From Xaviernesmea rhizosphaerae (GTDB lineage Bacteria > Pseudomonadota > Alphaproteobacteria > Rhizobiales > Rhizobiaceae), in assembly GCF_001938945.1 (NCBI RefSeq), contig NZ_MKIO01000041.1:143556-207555 (forward strand): DNA of 64,000 nucleotides, written 5' to 3'. The notes under the pieces are model-generated. The model did not search any database. It worked only from the letters and a program-made list of their open reading frames with translations, and was not told the origin of the DNA. The translations under genes were made by a program, and so were the position numbers. Within the stretch, counting starts at the first letter, position 1. Each line of letters opens with the position of its first letter. Positions 45,057-55,400 of this stretch are shown here, in pieces.

Positions 45057-48000
45057 ATGCACGACCTCTCTGCAGCCCTTCCTGAAGCCGACGACAACCG
45101 GCACCGCATCGCCGTGATCGGCATGAGCGCCCGCCTGCCGGGCGCGGCCGATCTCAACCAGTTCTGGCAAAACCTCGTGGACGGACGCGAGAGCGTCCGG
45201 CGCTTCACCGAGGAAGACCTGCGCGCAAGCGGTGTGGCGGACAGCCTGCGGAGCAGCGGCGATTTCGTGCCCGCCGGCGCGCCGCTGGACGGGGCAGACC
45301 GGTTCGACGCCGCCTTTTTCGGCTATAGCCCGGCGGAGGCGGAAATTCTCGATCCGCAGCAGCGCATCTTCCTCGAATGCGCCTGGGAGGCGCTGGAGAC
45401 CGCCGGCTATGCGGGCGAGGCCGGCGGCGGCGCGGTCGGCGTCTTTGCCGCAGCCGGCATCAACACCTACCTCTTCAATCTGCGCGACAATGGCCGCATC
45501 CGCGAAACGGTCAGCCCCTATGAGATCTTCGTCTCCAACGACAAGGATTTCCTCGCCACCCGCACCGCCTTCAAGCTGAACCTGACGGGACCGGCGATCA
45601 CGGTGCAGACTGCCTGCTCCTCCTCGCTCGTGGCCGTGCACATGGCAGCGCAGAGCCTGCTTTCCGGCGATTGCGACATGGCGCTGGCCGGCGGCGTCGC
45701 CCTTTCCTACGGCACGGGCTATCGGGCCCGCGAAGGTGGAATCCTGTCTCCCGGCGGCCATTGCCGCGCCTTCGATGCCGCCTCCGGCGGCACGGTGCCC
45801 GGCAGCGGCGTCGGCATCGTCGTGCTCAAACGGCTGGAGGATGCGCTCATCGATGGCGACACGATCGATGCCGTGCTTCTGGGCTCGGCGATCAACAATG
45901 ACGGCGCGCGCAAGGCGAGCTTCACGGCGCCGCAGGTCGACAGCCAGGCGGCCGTGATCGCCGATGCGCTGGCCATGGCCGGCGTGGCGGCGGAAAGCAT
46001 CGGCTATGTCGAGGCCCATGGCACCGGCACCGCGCTGGGCGACCCGATCGAGGTCGCGGCACTGACCAAGGCCTTCCGGCGCGACACGGACCGCAAGGGC
46101 TTCTGCGCGCTCGGCTCGGTCAAGACCAATATCGGCCATCTCGACACGGCGGCCGGCATTGCCGGCCTGATCAAGGCCGTGCTGGCGCTGAAACACCGGC
46201 AGATCCCGGCGAGCCTGCATTACGAAACGCCCAATCCGCAGATCGACTTTGCCCGCAGCCCCTTTTTCGTCAATGCGGCGCTGAGGCCGTGGCAGGATGC
46301 GGCCGGGCCCCGCCGCGCCGGCGTCAGCTCCTTCGGCATCGGCGGCACCAATGCCCATGTGGTGCTGGAAGAAGCGCCGCCCGCCTCGCCGCGCGCGCAA
46401 GAGGCCGGCCCGCAGCTTCTCCTCTTCTCGGCGCGAAGCCCGCGCGCGCTGGCGCGCACCGCTGCCAGACTGGCGGACCGCTTGGCCGCAGATAAGGCGC
46501 CGGCGCTCGTGGATGTCGCCTTCACGCTCCGGGCCGGCCGGCGCGGCTTCGGGCATCGCCAGTTCGTGGTGGCGGGCGACCGGCAGCAGGCCGTCGCGCG
46601 TCTGCGTGCGCTCGCGGATGGGGGCGAGGCCGATCTGGGGCAGACGGCGGCGGATGCGCCGGCAGAAGCCGTCTTCCTCTTCCCCGGCCAGGGCAGCCCC
46701 TATCCGGCCATGGGCAAGGCGCTTCATGCCGCGCTCCCTGCCTTCCGCGAGGCTTTCGATGCCTGCGCGCGTCTCCTCGACAGGGAGCTCGGGATCGACT
46801 TCAAGGCCTGGCTGTTTTCCGGGGACGAGGAAGTCCACCGCACCGATCTGGCCCAGCCGGCCCTGTTCGCCGTGGAATATGCCCTGGCGCGCCTGATGAT
46901 GGCGCATGGCGTGCGGCCTGTCGCCCTGCATGGCCACAGCATCGGCGAATATGCGGCGGCCTGCATCGCCGGCATTTTCGATCTGGAAACGGCCATCCGT
47001 CTCGTCGTGGCGCGCGGCCGGCTGATGCAGTCTGCCGAGCCCGGCGCCATGCTCGCCATCATCCATCCCGGCGAAGATATCGGGCGCTTGATGTCGCCGG
47101 CGCTCTCGCTCGCCGCCGCCAATGCGCCCGGCCTCAGCGTGCTCTCCGGCGCGACGGACGCGATTATCGCACTCGAGCAGCGGCTGACGGCGGAAGGGAT
47201 CGCCAGCCGCCGGCTCAAGACCAGCCATGCCTTTCACGGGCCGATGATGGCGCCAGCGGCCGCGACCTTCCGCGCGCTCCTGTCCGCCGAGCGGCTCTCG
47301 GCGCCGACCGTGCCGCTGATCTCCAACGTCACCGGCACCTGGATGACGCCGGAGCAGGCGACCGATTCGGCCTACTGGACGGGCCACCTGCTTCAGACCG
47401 TCCGCTTCGAGGAAGGTACGCGCACGCTGATGGCGCGCCCGAACGCCGTCTTCCTCGAGCTCGGTCCCGGCCGCACGCTCGGCACTTTCACCGCGCAGAC
47501 CGGCGTGGATGCGCAGCGCATCGGCGCGACCATGCTGGACACCGCGCGGGAGCGCGAGGCGGAGCAGACCCTGGAGGCGATCGGCCGCTACTGGCAGCGC
47601 AATGGCAGCCTGCAGCCCGAAGCACGCCAAGGCCGCCGCGTCGCCTTGCCCACCTACCCCTTCGAGAGCACGCGCCACTGGATCGAGCCCGACGATGCGC
47701 AACTGGCCGTCGCCGCCCTCCCCGCGCCGAAGACCGGCCCGACGCTGTCGCGCATCGACTGGCGCCGCGCCATGGCAGGCAAGGCCGGGCACGCAGCACC
47801 CAGGGGCCGCATCCTTCTGTTCGATGACGGGCACATCGGCCCGGCGCTCGCCGAAGCGCTGGAGCGCGGCGGCGCCGAGCCCTACCGCGCGCAAATGGGA
47901 TCCGGCTTTGCCGAGCCGGATTACCGCTGCTTCACCCTGCATCCTCAGGCGGCGGACGATTATACTGCCCTGCTCGACAGCCTCGATGCGCGCGGGGCGG

Positions 48001-49499
48001 CACCCCGGCACGTTGTGTTCGCCTGGCCGCTCGCCGGGCGGCCCGAACCAGAACGAGAACAGCGGCCGCAACAGCAGGACGCACCGGCGCGAGCCCTGCT
48101 TTTGCTCGTGCGGGCCTTGGCGCGGGACGGGCGCGCGGTGACTTTGACGGTCGTGACCCGCAATGCGATCGACGCAACCGGGCTGGAGCCGGCGGACACC
48201 GCCCAGGCGCTTGTCGCCGGGATGGTCAGGGTCATCGGTCAGGAATATCCGGCCCTCACCTGCCGCCATATCGACATCGACGATGCCCCGCCGGCCCGGC
48301 TGGCCCCGCGCCTTCGCGATGCTCTGGGGCAGGACGCGCCGGAAATCACCCTGCGCGGCCCCCATTGCTGGCGGCCTGAAACGCGGGAGATCGACGGGCC
48401 CGAGGGCCCCGGGCTCAAGCCCAGCGGCGTTTATGTGCTGGCCGGGACGCTGGCCGAGGGCGTGGGCAAGGCATGGGAGCAAGGCCTTGCGGCGCTCCCG
48501 GGGGCAAAGCTTGCGCTGCTTCAACCGGCGGGCGCGTCTGTCATCGACAATCCCGACGGCATGACGCTCCGGCTGGACCCTGCCGACCCCACGGCGGTGC
48601 GCGAGGCGCTCGACACGGTCGCAGCCCACTTCGGCCGGATCGACGGGGTCTTTCTCGCCATGCCGCAATCCGGCGAGACATCCGCTGCGCTCATCGCCGA
48701 TCTGCAGCCTTTGCATTGGCGCGACACGCTCGACCGGCTCGCCCTGGTCGAGAGTTTCGCCGCGGCACTGGCCGGGCGCAAACTCGGCTTCTGCTGCGTG
48801 CAGTCTTCGCTGTCCACGCAGGTCGGCGGCCTCGGCCTGTCGGCCTACGCCGCTGGCCACGCCGCCATCGACCGGCTGGTCGCCGAACAGGCCAAGGCGG
48901 GAGAGACCGGCTGGCTGGCGATCGGCTATCCGCTGATCGCCGAGGGCCCCGTTCCGTCTTCCTCCGGCGGGCGGAAAAATGCCTTCGCCGTTTCGCCTGA
49001 GGCAGCCTGGGATTTCACCGCAGCGGCGATCGCGTCCGGCATCAGCGGCCGCCTCCTGCTCTCGGGCGCGGCGCTCCCGCCGGCGGACACGCCGGCAGCG
49101 GTGGAGGAGACCGCGCCGCCCGACGCCGGACGCAGCCGACCGCCGCTTGCCACCGCCTATCGCGCACCGCGCACGCCGACCGAAGCGACGATCACCGGTA
49201 TTTTCGAGGAGCTTCTGGGCCTTGCCCCTGTCGGTGTGGACGATGGTTTCTACGAGCTTGGCGGCCACTCGCTGCTCGCCATCCGCGCCGTCGCCCGCCT
49301 GCGGGAGGCCTTCCCGGTCGATATCGCCATGCGCGACCTGCTGTTCGACAATCCGACGGCCGCAGCCATCGCCGCAACCATCGACACCCGCAGGATGCAA
49401 CAGGCGGATCTCGCGGGAATGGCCGATCTCCTCGACGAAGTGACGCGCCTGTCCGACGCCGATGTCGACAGGCTGCTGGCTGGAGGCAGCATGCGATGA
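45057..49499 (+). CDS. Type I polyketide synthase, KS-AT-KR(degenerate)-ACP
   Basis: This 1480-residue single-module PKS has a KS with TACSSS (Cys near 186), EAHGTGTALGD near 320 and TNIGH. The AT has GHSIGE near 626 and HAFHG near 724, indicating malonyl-CoA. A KR-like region lies at about 1120-1290 and an ACP at LGGHSLLA near 1402. The KR keeps Ser and Tyr (VQSSLS, SAYAAG) but lacks the glycine-rich cofactor loop (VLAGTLAEGVGKAW) and has His where the catalytic Asn is usual (YAAGH), so it is probably inactive. ATG 45057 is preferred over the upstream in-frame ATG 44982 because GGAGGA (45042-45047) precedes it. The stop overlaps the next NRPS start. Confidence 0.94.
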   Translation: MHDLSAALPEADDNRHRIAVIGMSARLPGAADLNQFWQNLVDGRESVRRFTEEDLRASGVADSLRSSGDFVPAGAPLDGADRFDAAFFGYSPAEAEILDPQQRIFLECAWEALETAGYAGEAGGGAVGVFAAAGINTYLFNLRDNGRIRETVSPYEIFVSNDKDFLATRTAFKLNLTGPAITVQTACSSSLVAVHMAAQSLLSGDCDMALAGGVALSYGTGYRAREGGILSPGGHCRAFDAASGGTVPGSGVGIVVLKRLEDALIDGDTIDAVLLGSAINNDGARKASFTAPQVDSQAAVIADALAMAGVAAESIGYVEAHGTGTALGDPIEVAALTKAFRRDTDRKGFCALGSVKTNIGHLDTAAGIAGLIKAVLALKHRQIPASLHYETPNPQIDFARSPFFVNAALRPWQDAAGPRRAGVSSFGIGGTNAHVVLEEAPPASPRAQEAGPQLLLFSARSPRALARTAARLADRLAADKAPALVDVAFTLRAGRRGFGHRQFVVAGDRQQAVARLRALADGGEADLGQTAADAPAEAVFLFPGQGSPYPAMGKALHAALPAFREAFDACARLLDRELGIDFKAWLFSGDEEVHRTDLAQPALFAVEYALARLMMAHGVRPVALHGHSIGEYAAACIAGIFDLETAIRLVVARGRLMQSAEPGAMLAIIHPGEDIGRLMSPALSLAAANAPGLSVLSGATDAIIALEQRLTAEGIASRRLKTSHAFHGPMMAPAAATFRALLSAERLSAPTVPLISNVTGTWMTPEQATDSAYWTGHLLQTVRFEEGTRTLMARPNAVFLELGPGRTLGTFTAQTGVDAQRIGATMLDTAREREAEQTLEAIGRYWQRNGSLQPEARQGRRVALPTYPFESTRHWIEPDDAQLAVAALPAPKTGPTLSRIDWRRAMAGKAGHAAPRGRILLFDDGHIGPALAEALERGGAEPYRAQMGSGFAEPDYRCFTLHPQAADDYTALLDSLDARGAAPRHVVFAWPLAGRPEPEREQRPQQQDAPARALLLLVRALARDGRAVTLTVVTRNAIDATGLEPADTAQALVAGMVRVIGQEYPALTCRHIDIDDAPPARLAPRLRDALGQDAPEITLRGPHCWRPETREIDGPEGPGLKPSGVYVLAGTLAEGVGKAWEQGLAALPGAKLALLQPAGASVIDNPDGMTLRLDPADPTAVREALDTVAAHFGRIDGVFLAMPQSGETSAALIADLQPLHWRDTLDRLALVESFAAALAGRKLGFCCVQSSLSTQVGGLGLSAYAAGHAAIDRLVAEQAKAGETGWLAIGYPLIAEGPVPSSSGGRKNAFAVSPEAAWDFTAAAIASGISGRLLLSGAALPPADTPAAVEETAPPDAGRSRPPLATAYRAPRTPTEATITGIFEELLGLAPVGVDDGFYELGGHSLLAIRAVARLREAFPVDIAMRDLLFDNPTAAAIAATIDTRRMQQADLAGMADLLDEVTRLSDADVDRLLAGGSMR

Positions 49500-52400
49500 A
49501 CGAGCTTTTGACGAAACTGGCCGGCCTCTCGCCGGAACGCCGCGCGCTTCTGGAGCGCAAGCTGCTGGAGCGGGGCATGGCCCTGTCGGATCGGATCCTG
49601 CCGCGCGCCGACCTTTCCGCGCCCGTGCCGCTCTCTTCCGCCCAGAAACGGCTTTGGTTCATGCAGCAGCTGGAGCCGGAGACGGTCGCATACAATATGA
49701 ACCTCGCCCTCAGCCTGGCGGGTCCGCTGGACCGAGCAGCGCTCGAGCGGGCCTTCGCCGCGCTCGTCGCCCGTCACGAGCCGTTGCGCACGCGCTTCAC
49801 GCAGGGCGCGGACGGACAGCCGCAGCAGATCGTGGAGGAGGCGCCCGCGCTTGCCATCGCCTATCAAGACTGCCGGGGAAAGCTGGACCCCGACGCGGCC
49901 GCCAGGCGCCATGTGGCAGCCCTCGTCGCCACGCCCTACGACCTGACGCGCCCGCCCGTGCGCGCTTGCCTCGTCGCGATCCGGCCAGACGAACATGTTC
50001 TGGTGCTCGGCCTGCACCACATCATCAGCGACCGCTGGTCGATGGGCCTTCTCGCGCGCGATCTCTCCGCCTTCTACCGCGCCGAAGTCACCGGCGCTGC
50101 AGCTTCGCTCGAAGAGCTGCCCGTGCAGTTTGCCGACTGGGCGCTGTGGGAGCGCACGCGCCTCGCCAGCCCCGAAGCCGCCCGCCAGCTGGCCGAGCAG
50201 GCGCTGAGGCTGCGGGGCGACCTGCCGGTGCTGGAGCTGCCGCTCGACCGCCCCCGCAGCCCGACCGCGCAATTTGCCGGCGCGCACCATCCCGTGCGCG
50301 TCGAGCCGGCGCTGGCGCTGGCGCTGCGGGCGCTGGCGGCGGAGCGCAATGTCAGCCTGTTCACGCTGCTCTTGACGGCCTTCAACGTGTTTCTGCACCT
50401 CTTGAGCGACAGCGACGACATCATCGTCGGCAGCGAGGTGGCCAATCGCGACCGGCCGGAGACCCAGGCGATCATGGGACCGCTGGTCAACACGCTGGTG
50501 CTGCGCAGCGATCTCTCGGGCGATCCAACCTTCAGCGCGCTTCTCGGCCGCACAGCCGAGGCCGTGCGCCAGGCGCTGGCGCAACAGGACATTCCCTTTG
50601 AGCGCTTGGTCGAGACGGTCAATCCCGAGCGCTCGCTCTCGGAGCTGAACCCGCTGTTCCAGGTGAAGTTCGACATCCAGCACTCGGTCACGCCGCCCTC
50701 GGAGCTGCATGGCCTGACACTCGCGCCCTATCCGCTGGAGGAGATCGCGACCAAATACGATCTGCGCTTCAATCTGGAGGATCGCCAGCCTGACATTGCC
50801 GGCCGGATCGAATATTCGCGTAAGCTCTTCGATCCCGAAACCATCGCGCAGATGTTCGCCGGCTTCGAGCGCGTGCTCGATCTGATCGCGGAGGCGCCAG
50901 AGCGGCCGCTGTCGCGCTTTTCCCTTCTCGACGCGGCGCGCGAAAGGGCGATCATCGCCGCCAGCGCCGGCCCGCTGCGCGATTTTCCCGAAGATGCCTG
51001 CCTGCACGATCTGATCCGCGTACAGGCGGAGGCGACCCCGGATGCCGTCGCCGTGACCGACGGCACCGTCACCTGGTCCTATGCGACACTGGCCGCGCAG
51101 TCCGCCCGCATCGCCGCCGCCCTCATGGCGGAAGGCGTGAAGCCCGGCGACCGCGTCGGGCTCTGCATGCGCCGCTCGCCCCGGATGATCGCCGTCCTCT
51201 TCGGCATTCTGGAAGCCGGGGCGGCCTATGTGCCGCTGGATGCAGACTATCCGGCCAGCCGGCTTGCCTTTATCGCCAGCGACAGCGGCATCGACCGGGT
51301 GCTCTCGGACCATCGGCCCGCCTTCCTCTCCATGGAGCTGGCAACGAAGCTGCGGCTGATCGACGTCAACGACCTGCCTGATAGCCCCTTGCCCCCGCGC
51401 GCGAAAACCCGGCCCGACGATCTCGCCTATATCATCTACACCTCCGGCTCCACCGGCGTGCCCAAGGGCGTGGCGGTCGAACATCGCTCCGTCGTCGCCT
51501 TCCTGCGCTGGGCGCAGGAGCGCTTCACCCGTGAGGATGTCGCTTTCACCTTCGTGCCGACCTCGATCAGCTTCGACCTCTCCGTCTTCGAGCTTTACGC
51601 ACCGCTCGTCCGCGGCGGCGCGCTCGTGGTGGCAGACCATTTCCTGGCGCTGGCAAGCCTTGCCGACAAGGTGGAGCTGACGCTGGTCAACACCGTGCCG
51701 AGCCTGCTGCAGGCCTATCTTCAGGAGCATCGCCTGCCCGACAGCCTGCGCGTGGCCACCTTCTGCGGCGAGCCGCTCCCGGCCGCGCTGGTCGATGCGC
51801 TGAAGCGCGACTATCCGCGCCTTGCGATCCACAATCTCTATGGCCCCTCGGAGGACACCTGCTTCTCCACCGAGGTGGCATTGCATGGCGATCGCTACAC
51901 GGGCGGGGTCGTGCCGATCGGCCGGCCGCTGCCCGAGACGCGCGCCTATATCCTCGACCGGTGCGGACGCCTGCGGCCACCGGGCCTTTCGGGCGAGCTC
52001 TATCTGGCAGGCGCGGGGCTCGCGCGCGGCTATTTCGGCCGGCCGGCCCAGACAGCCGAGCGCTTCCTGCCGGATCCCTTCTCCGGCCACCCCGGCGCGC
52101 GGCTCTACCGCACGGGCGACCGCGTGCGCCGCCGGCGCGATGGCCTCATGGAATTTCAGGGCCGGCTCGACCACCAGGTAAAGCTGCGCGGATTGCGGAT
52201 CGAAACGGGCGAGATCGAGCACCATCTGGAGCGCCTGCCCGGCATCGAAAAGGCCGTGGTGACGGTGACGCCTGGCGCCGACCGGCAGCTCGCCGCCTTC
52301 ATCGAGCCGAAGGACGGCGCCACCTTAAGGGAAGAGGATCTTCGCCGTGCGCTGTCGGCCGATCTTCCGTCTCACATGGTGCCGACGCTCTGGTGCCTCG

Positions 52401-55400
52401 TGGCGCATCTGCCGCAGCAGCCGAACGGCAAGATCGACCGCGCGGCCCTGCCCGCCCTGCTGCCCGCGGCCGAGCAGAGCGCCGCGCCACCCGAGACCGC
52501 GATGGAGCGCCGGGTCGCCGAGGCCTGGAGCGCGGTCTTGCCCGGCGAGGCCGAGCGCAGCCTCGGCGATCACTTCTTCCGGCTCGGCGGCCATTCGCTG
52601 CTGGCCATGCGGATGATCGCCCGCCTCGCCATCGACCTGCCGACCAGGGACGTGCTGCGCACGCTCTTCGCCTTCCCCCGGCTGAAGGAGTTTGCCGCAG
52701 CGCTGGAGGCCGCGGGCGGAACGGCACGGCAGGCGCGGATCGTGGCGCTCGAGGACGGGACGCGGCCGCCGCTATCCTACGCCCAGCAGCGCCTCTGGGC
52801 CCTGTCGGAGCTGGAGCCGGACAGCGTCGCCTATAACATTCCCGCCGCTCTGCGCCTGCGCGGCCCGCTGGACCGCGAGGCGCTTGCGCAAGCTTTCGAG
52901 GGCCTGAGCCTGCGCCACGCCGCCCTGCGCACCCGCATCCTCACCCGCGACGGCCGGCCCGAGATCGTCGTTTCCGACCGGGCGGAGCTGGACATTGCCA
53001 CGATCGAGGCCCGCGAAGACGCGCTGCCGGAGCATCTTTCAGCCGAAAGCAATCGCCCCTTCGATCTGGCGCGCGGGCCGCTGTTTCGCGCCCGGATCAT
53101 CGCGCTCGGTGCCGAAGACCATGTCGTGCTCGTGGTCATCCACCATATCGTTTCGGACGCGCAGTCGATCGCCATCCTGCTGCGCGAGGCGATGGCGCTC
53201 TACGAGGCGGGACCGGAAGGGGTGGCGAGGCTGCCGGCCCTGCCGCTCGGCTATGGCGATTTCGCCGCCTGGCAGCGCCGGCAGGATTTCGCGCCGTCGC
53301 TCGAAAGCTGGCGCAGACAGCTTGAGGGCGCACCGCCGCTTCTCGATCTTCCGACCGATTTCCCCCGCCCGGCGCGGCAGGATCATCGCGGCGGCAGCGT
53401 GCGCTTCGCGCTTGCGCCCGACGTGACGGCAGCGCTGTTGCAATGCGCGCGGCAGGCCGACGCCACGCCGTTCATGGCGATGCTTTCGGCCTTCGCCGGC
53501 CTGCTGTCGCGCTATTGCGGATCGCCTGACGTGGTCATCGGCACGCCGATCTCGCAGCGGCCCGACCCCGCGCTGGACAATGTCGTCGGGCTCTTCGTCA
53601 ACACGCTGGCGCTTCGGCTGGTGCATGCGCCGACCATGAGCTTCCTCGACCAGATCGCCCAGGTTCGCGCCCATGTGATCGAGGCGTTCCGCCATCAGGA
53701 CGTGCCGTTCGAATGCCTTGTCGATGCTCTGGCGGTGTCGCGCAGCGGCAGCCACAACCCGGTTTTCCAGGCCATGCTGAACTGGCAGAGCGCCGAAACG
53801 CCGGCGCGCCTGCCGGCCGGCCTGACAGGGGAAGCCCTGGTGCTGGCACAGGAAACGGCCAAGGTCGATCTCTCGCTCGATGTGAGGCAGGCGGGAGATG
53901 GCCTGTCCTGCAATCTGATCTACCGCAGCGACCTGTTCCGCCGCGAGACGATCGTCCATATGGCCGAGGCCTTCGAGACGCTCCTGCGCGGGCTGCTGGC
54001 TGCGCCCGCAACGCCGCAGGGCCGCATTCCCTTCCTGCCCGAAGCGCAGCGCCGCCAGATCGCGCGCTGGAACGACACAGCGAGGATCCAGGATCCCGAG
54101 ATCACGCGTCTGCACAGCTTCTTCGAACGCAGCGCCTGCCGCCTGCCCGAGGCGATCGCGGTGACCGACCGGGCGCGCAGCCTGACCTATGCGGCGCTGG
54201 ACCATCGCGCCGGAAAGCTTGCCGCAGCGCTCGTCGCGCGTGGCATCGGCCCGGGATCGGCGGTCGGCATCTGCCTGGGGCGCACCGTCGATCTCGTCGC
54301 GGCGATCCTGGCCGTGCTGAAGACCGGCGCGGCCTATGTGCCGCTCGATCCGAACTATCCGCGCGAACGCATCGCCTTCGTCGCGGCCGATGCCCGGCTC
54401 GCCCTTCTGCTGACGCAGGATGCGCGCGCCGATTTCCGCGCCTATGCCACGCTCGATCCGGCGGCGGTGTGGGAGGATGCCACGGGGGACCATCCGGCAC
54501 CCGCGCGCGAAAGTGCAGCGTCTTGCCGCGATCTCGCCTATCTCATCTACACCTCCGGCTCGACCGGCAAGCCCAAGGGTGTCGCGATCGAGCATCGCAA
54601 CGCGGTGGCCTTTGTCCACTGGGCGCTGGAGACCTTTCCGGCGGAGAGCTTCGCCGGCATGCTGGCCTCCACCTCGGTCTGCTTCGACCTGTCGATCTTC
54701 GAGATCTTCGCCACGCTGGCGGCGGGCGGCCGGATCTTCATGGTCGAGGATCTGTTCGAGCTGGCGGATGCGGCCTTCGCCGACGAGATCACCCTGATCA
54801 ACACCGTGCCGACGCCGATGATGGAGCTGATGCGCTTCGGCCCGCTGCCGCCCCGGGCCCGCACGGTGTGCCTGGCGGGCGAGCCGCTGCCGGAAAGCCT
54901 GGCGGAAGCGATCCTCGCCGACGGCGCGGTCGAGGCGCTCTACAATCTCTACGGCCCCTCCGAGGATACGACCTATTCGACCGGATGCCGAGTGCAGCCA
55001 GGAGAGCCCATTCATATCGGCCGGCCGATCGCCAACACCACGGCCCATGTGCTGGACGAAGCCTTTCACGAAGTGCCGATCGGCGCGCCGGGCGAGCTCT
55101 ATCTCGCCGGCGCCGGCATCGCCCGCGGCTATCATGACCGCCCAGATCTCACCGCCGAGCGTTTCCTGCCCAACCCCTTTGCGTCGTCGGGAGATCACCC
55201 GCTGCTCTACCGCACCGGCGACCGCGTGCGCCGGCGCGCCGATGGCAATCTCGACTATCTCGGCCGGGCCGACCGGCAGATGAAGATCAGCGGCTTCCGC
55301 ATCGAGCCGGGCGAGGTGGAGGCCGTGCTGATGCGCCATGCCGCCGTCACGGGCGCTGCCGTGGATGCCTGGCGCGACGAAACTGGCCATGCCCGTCTTG

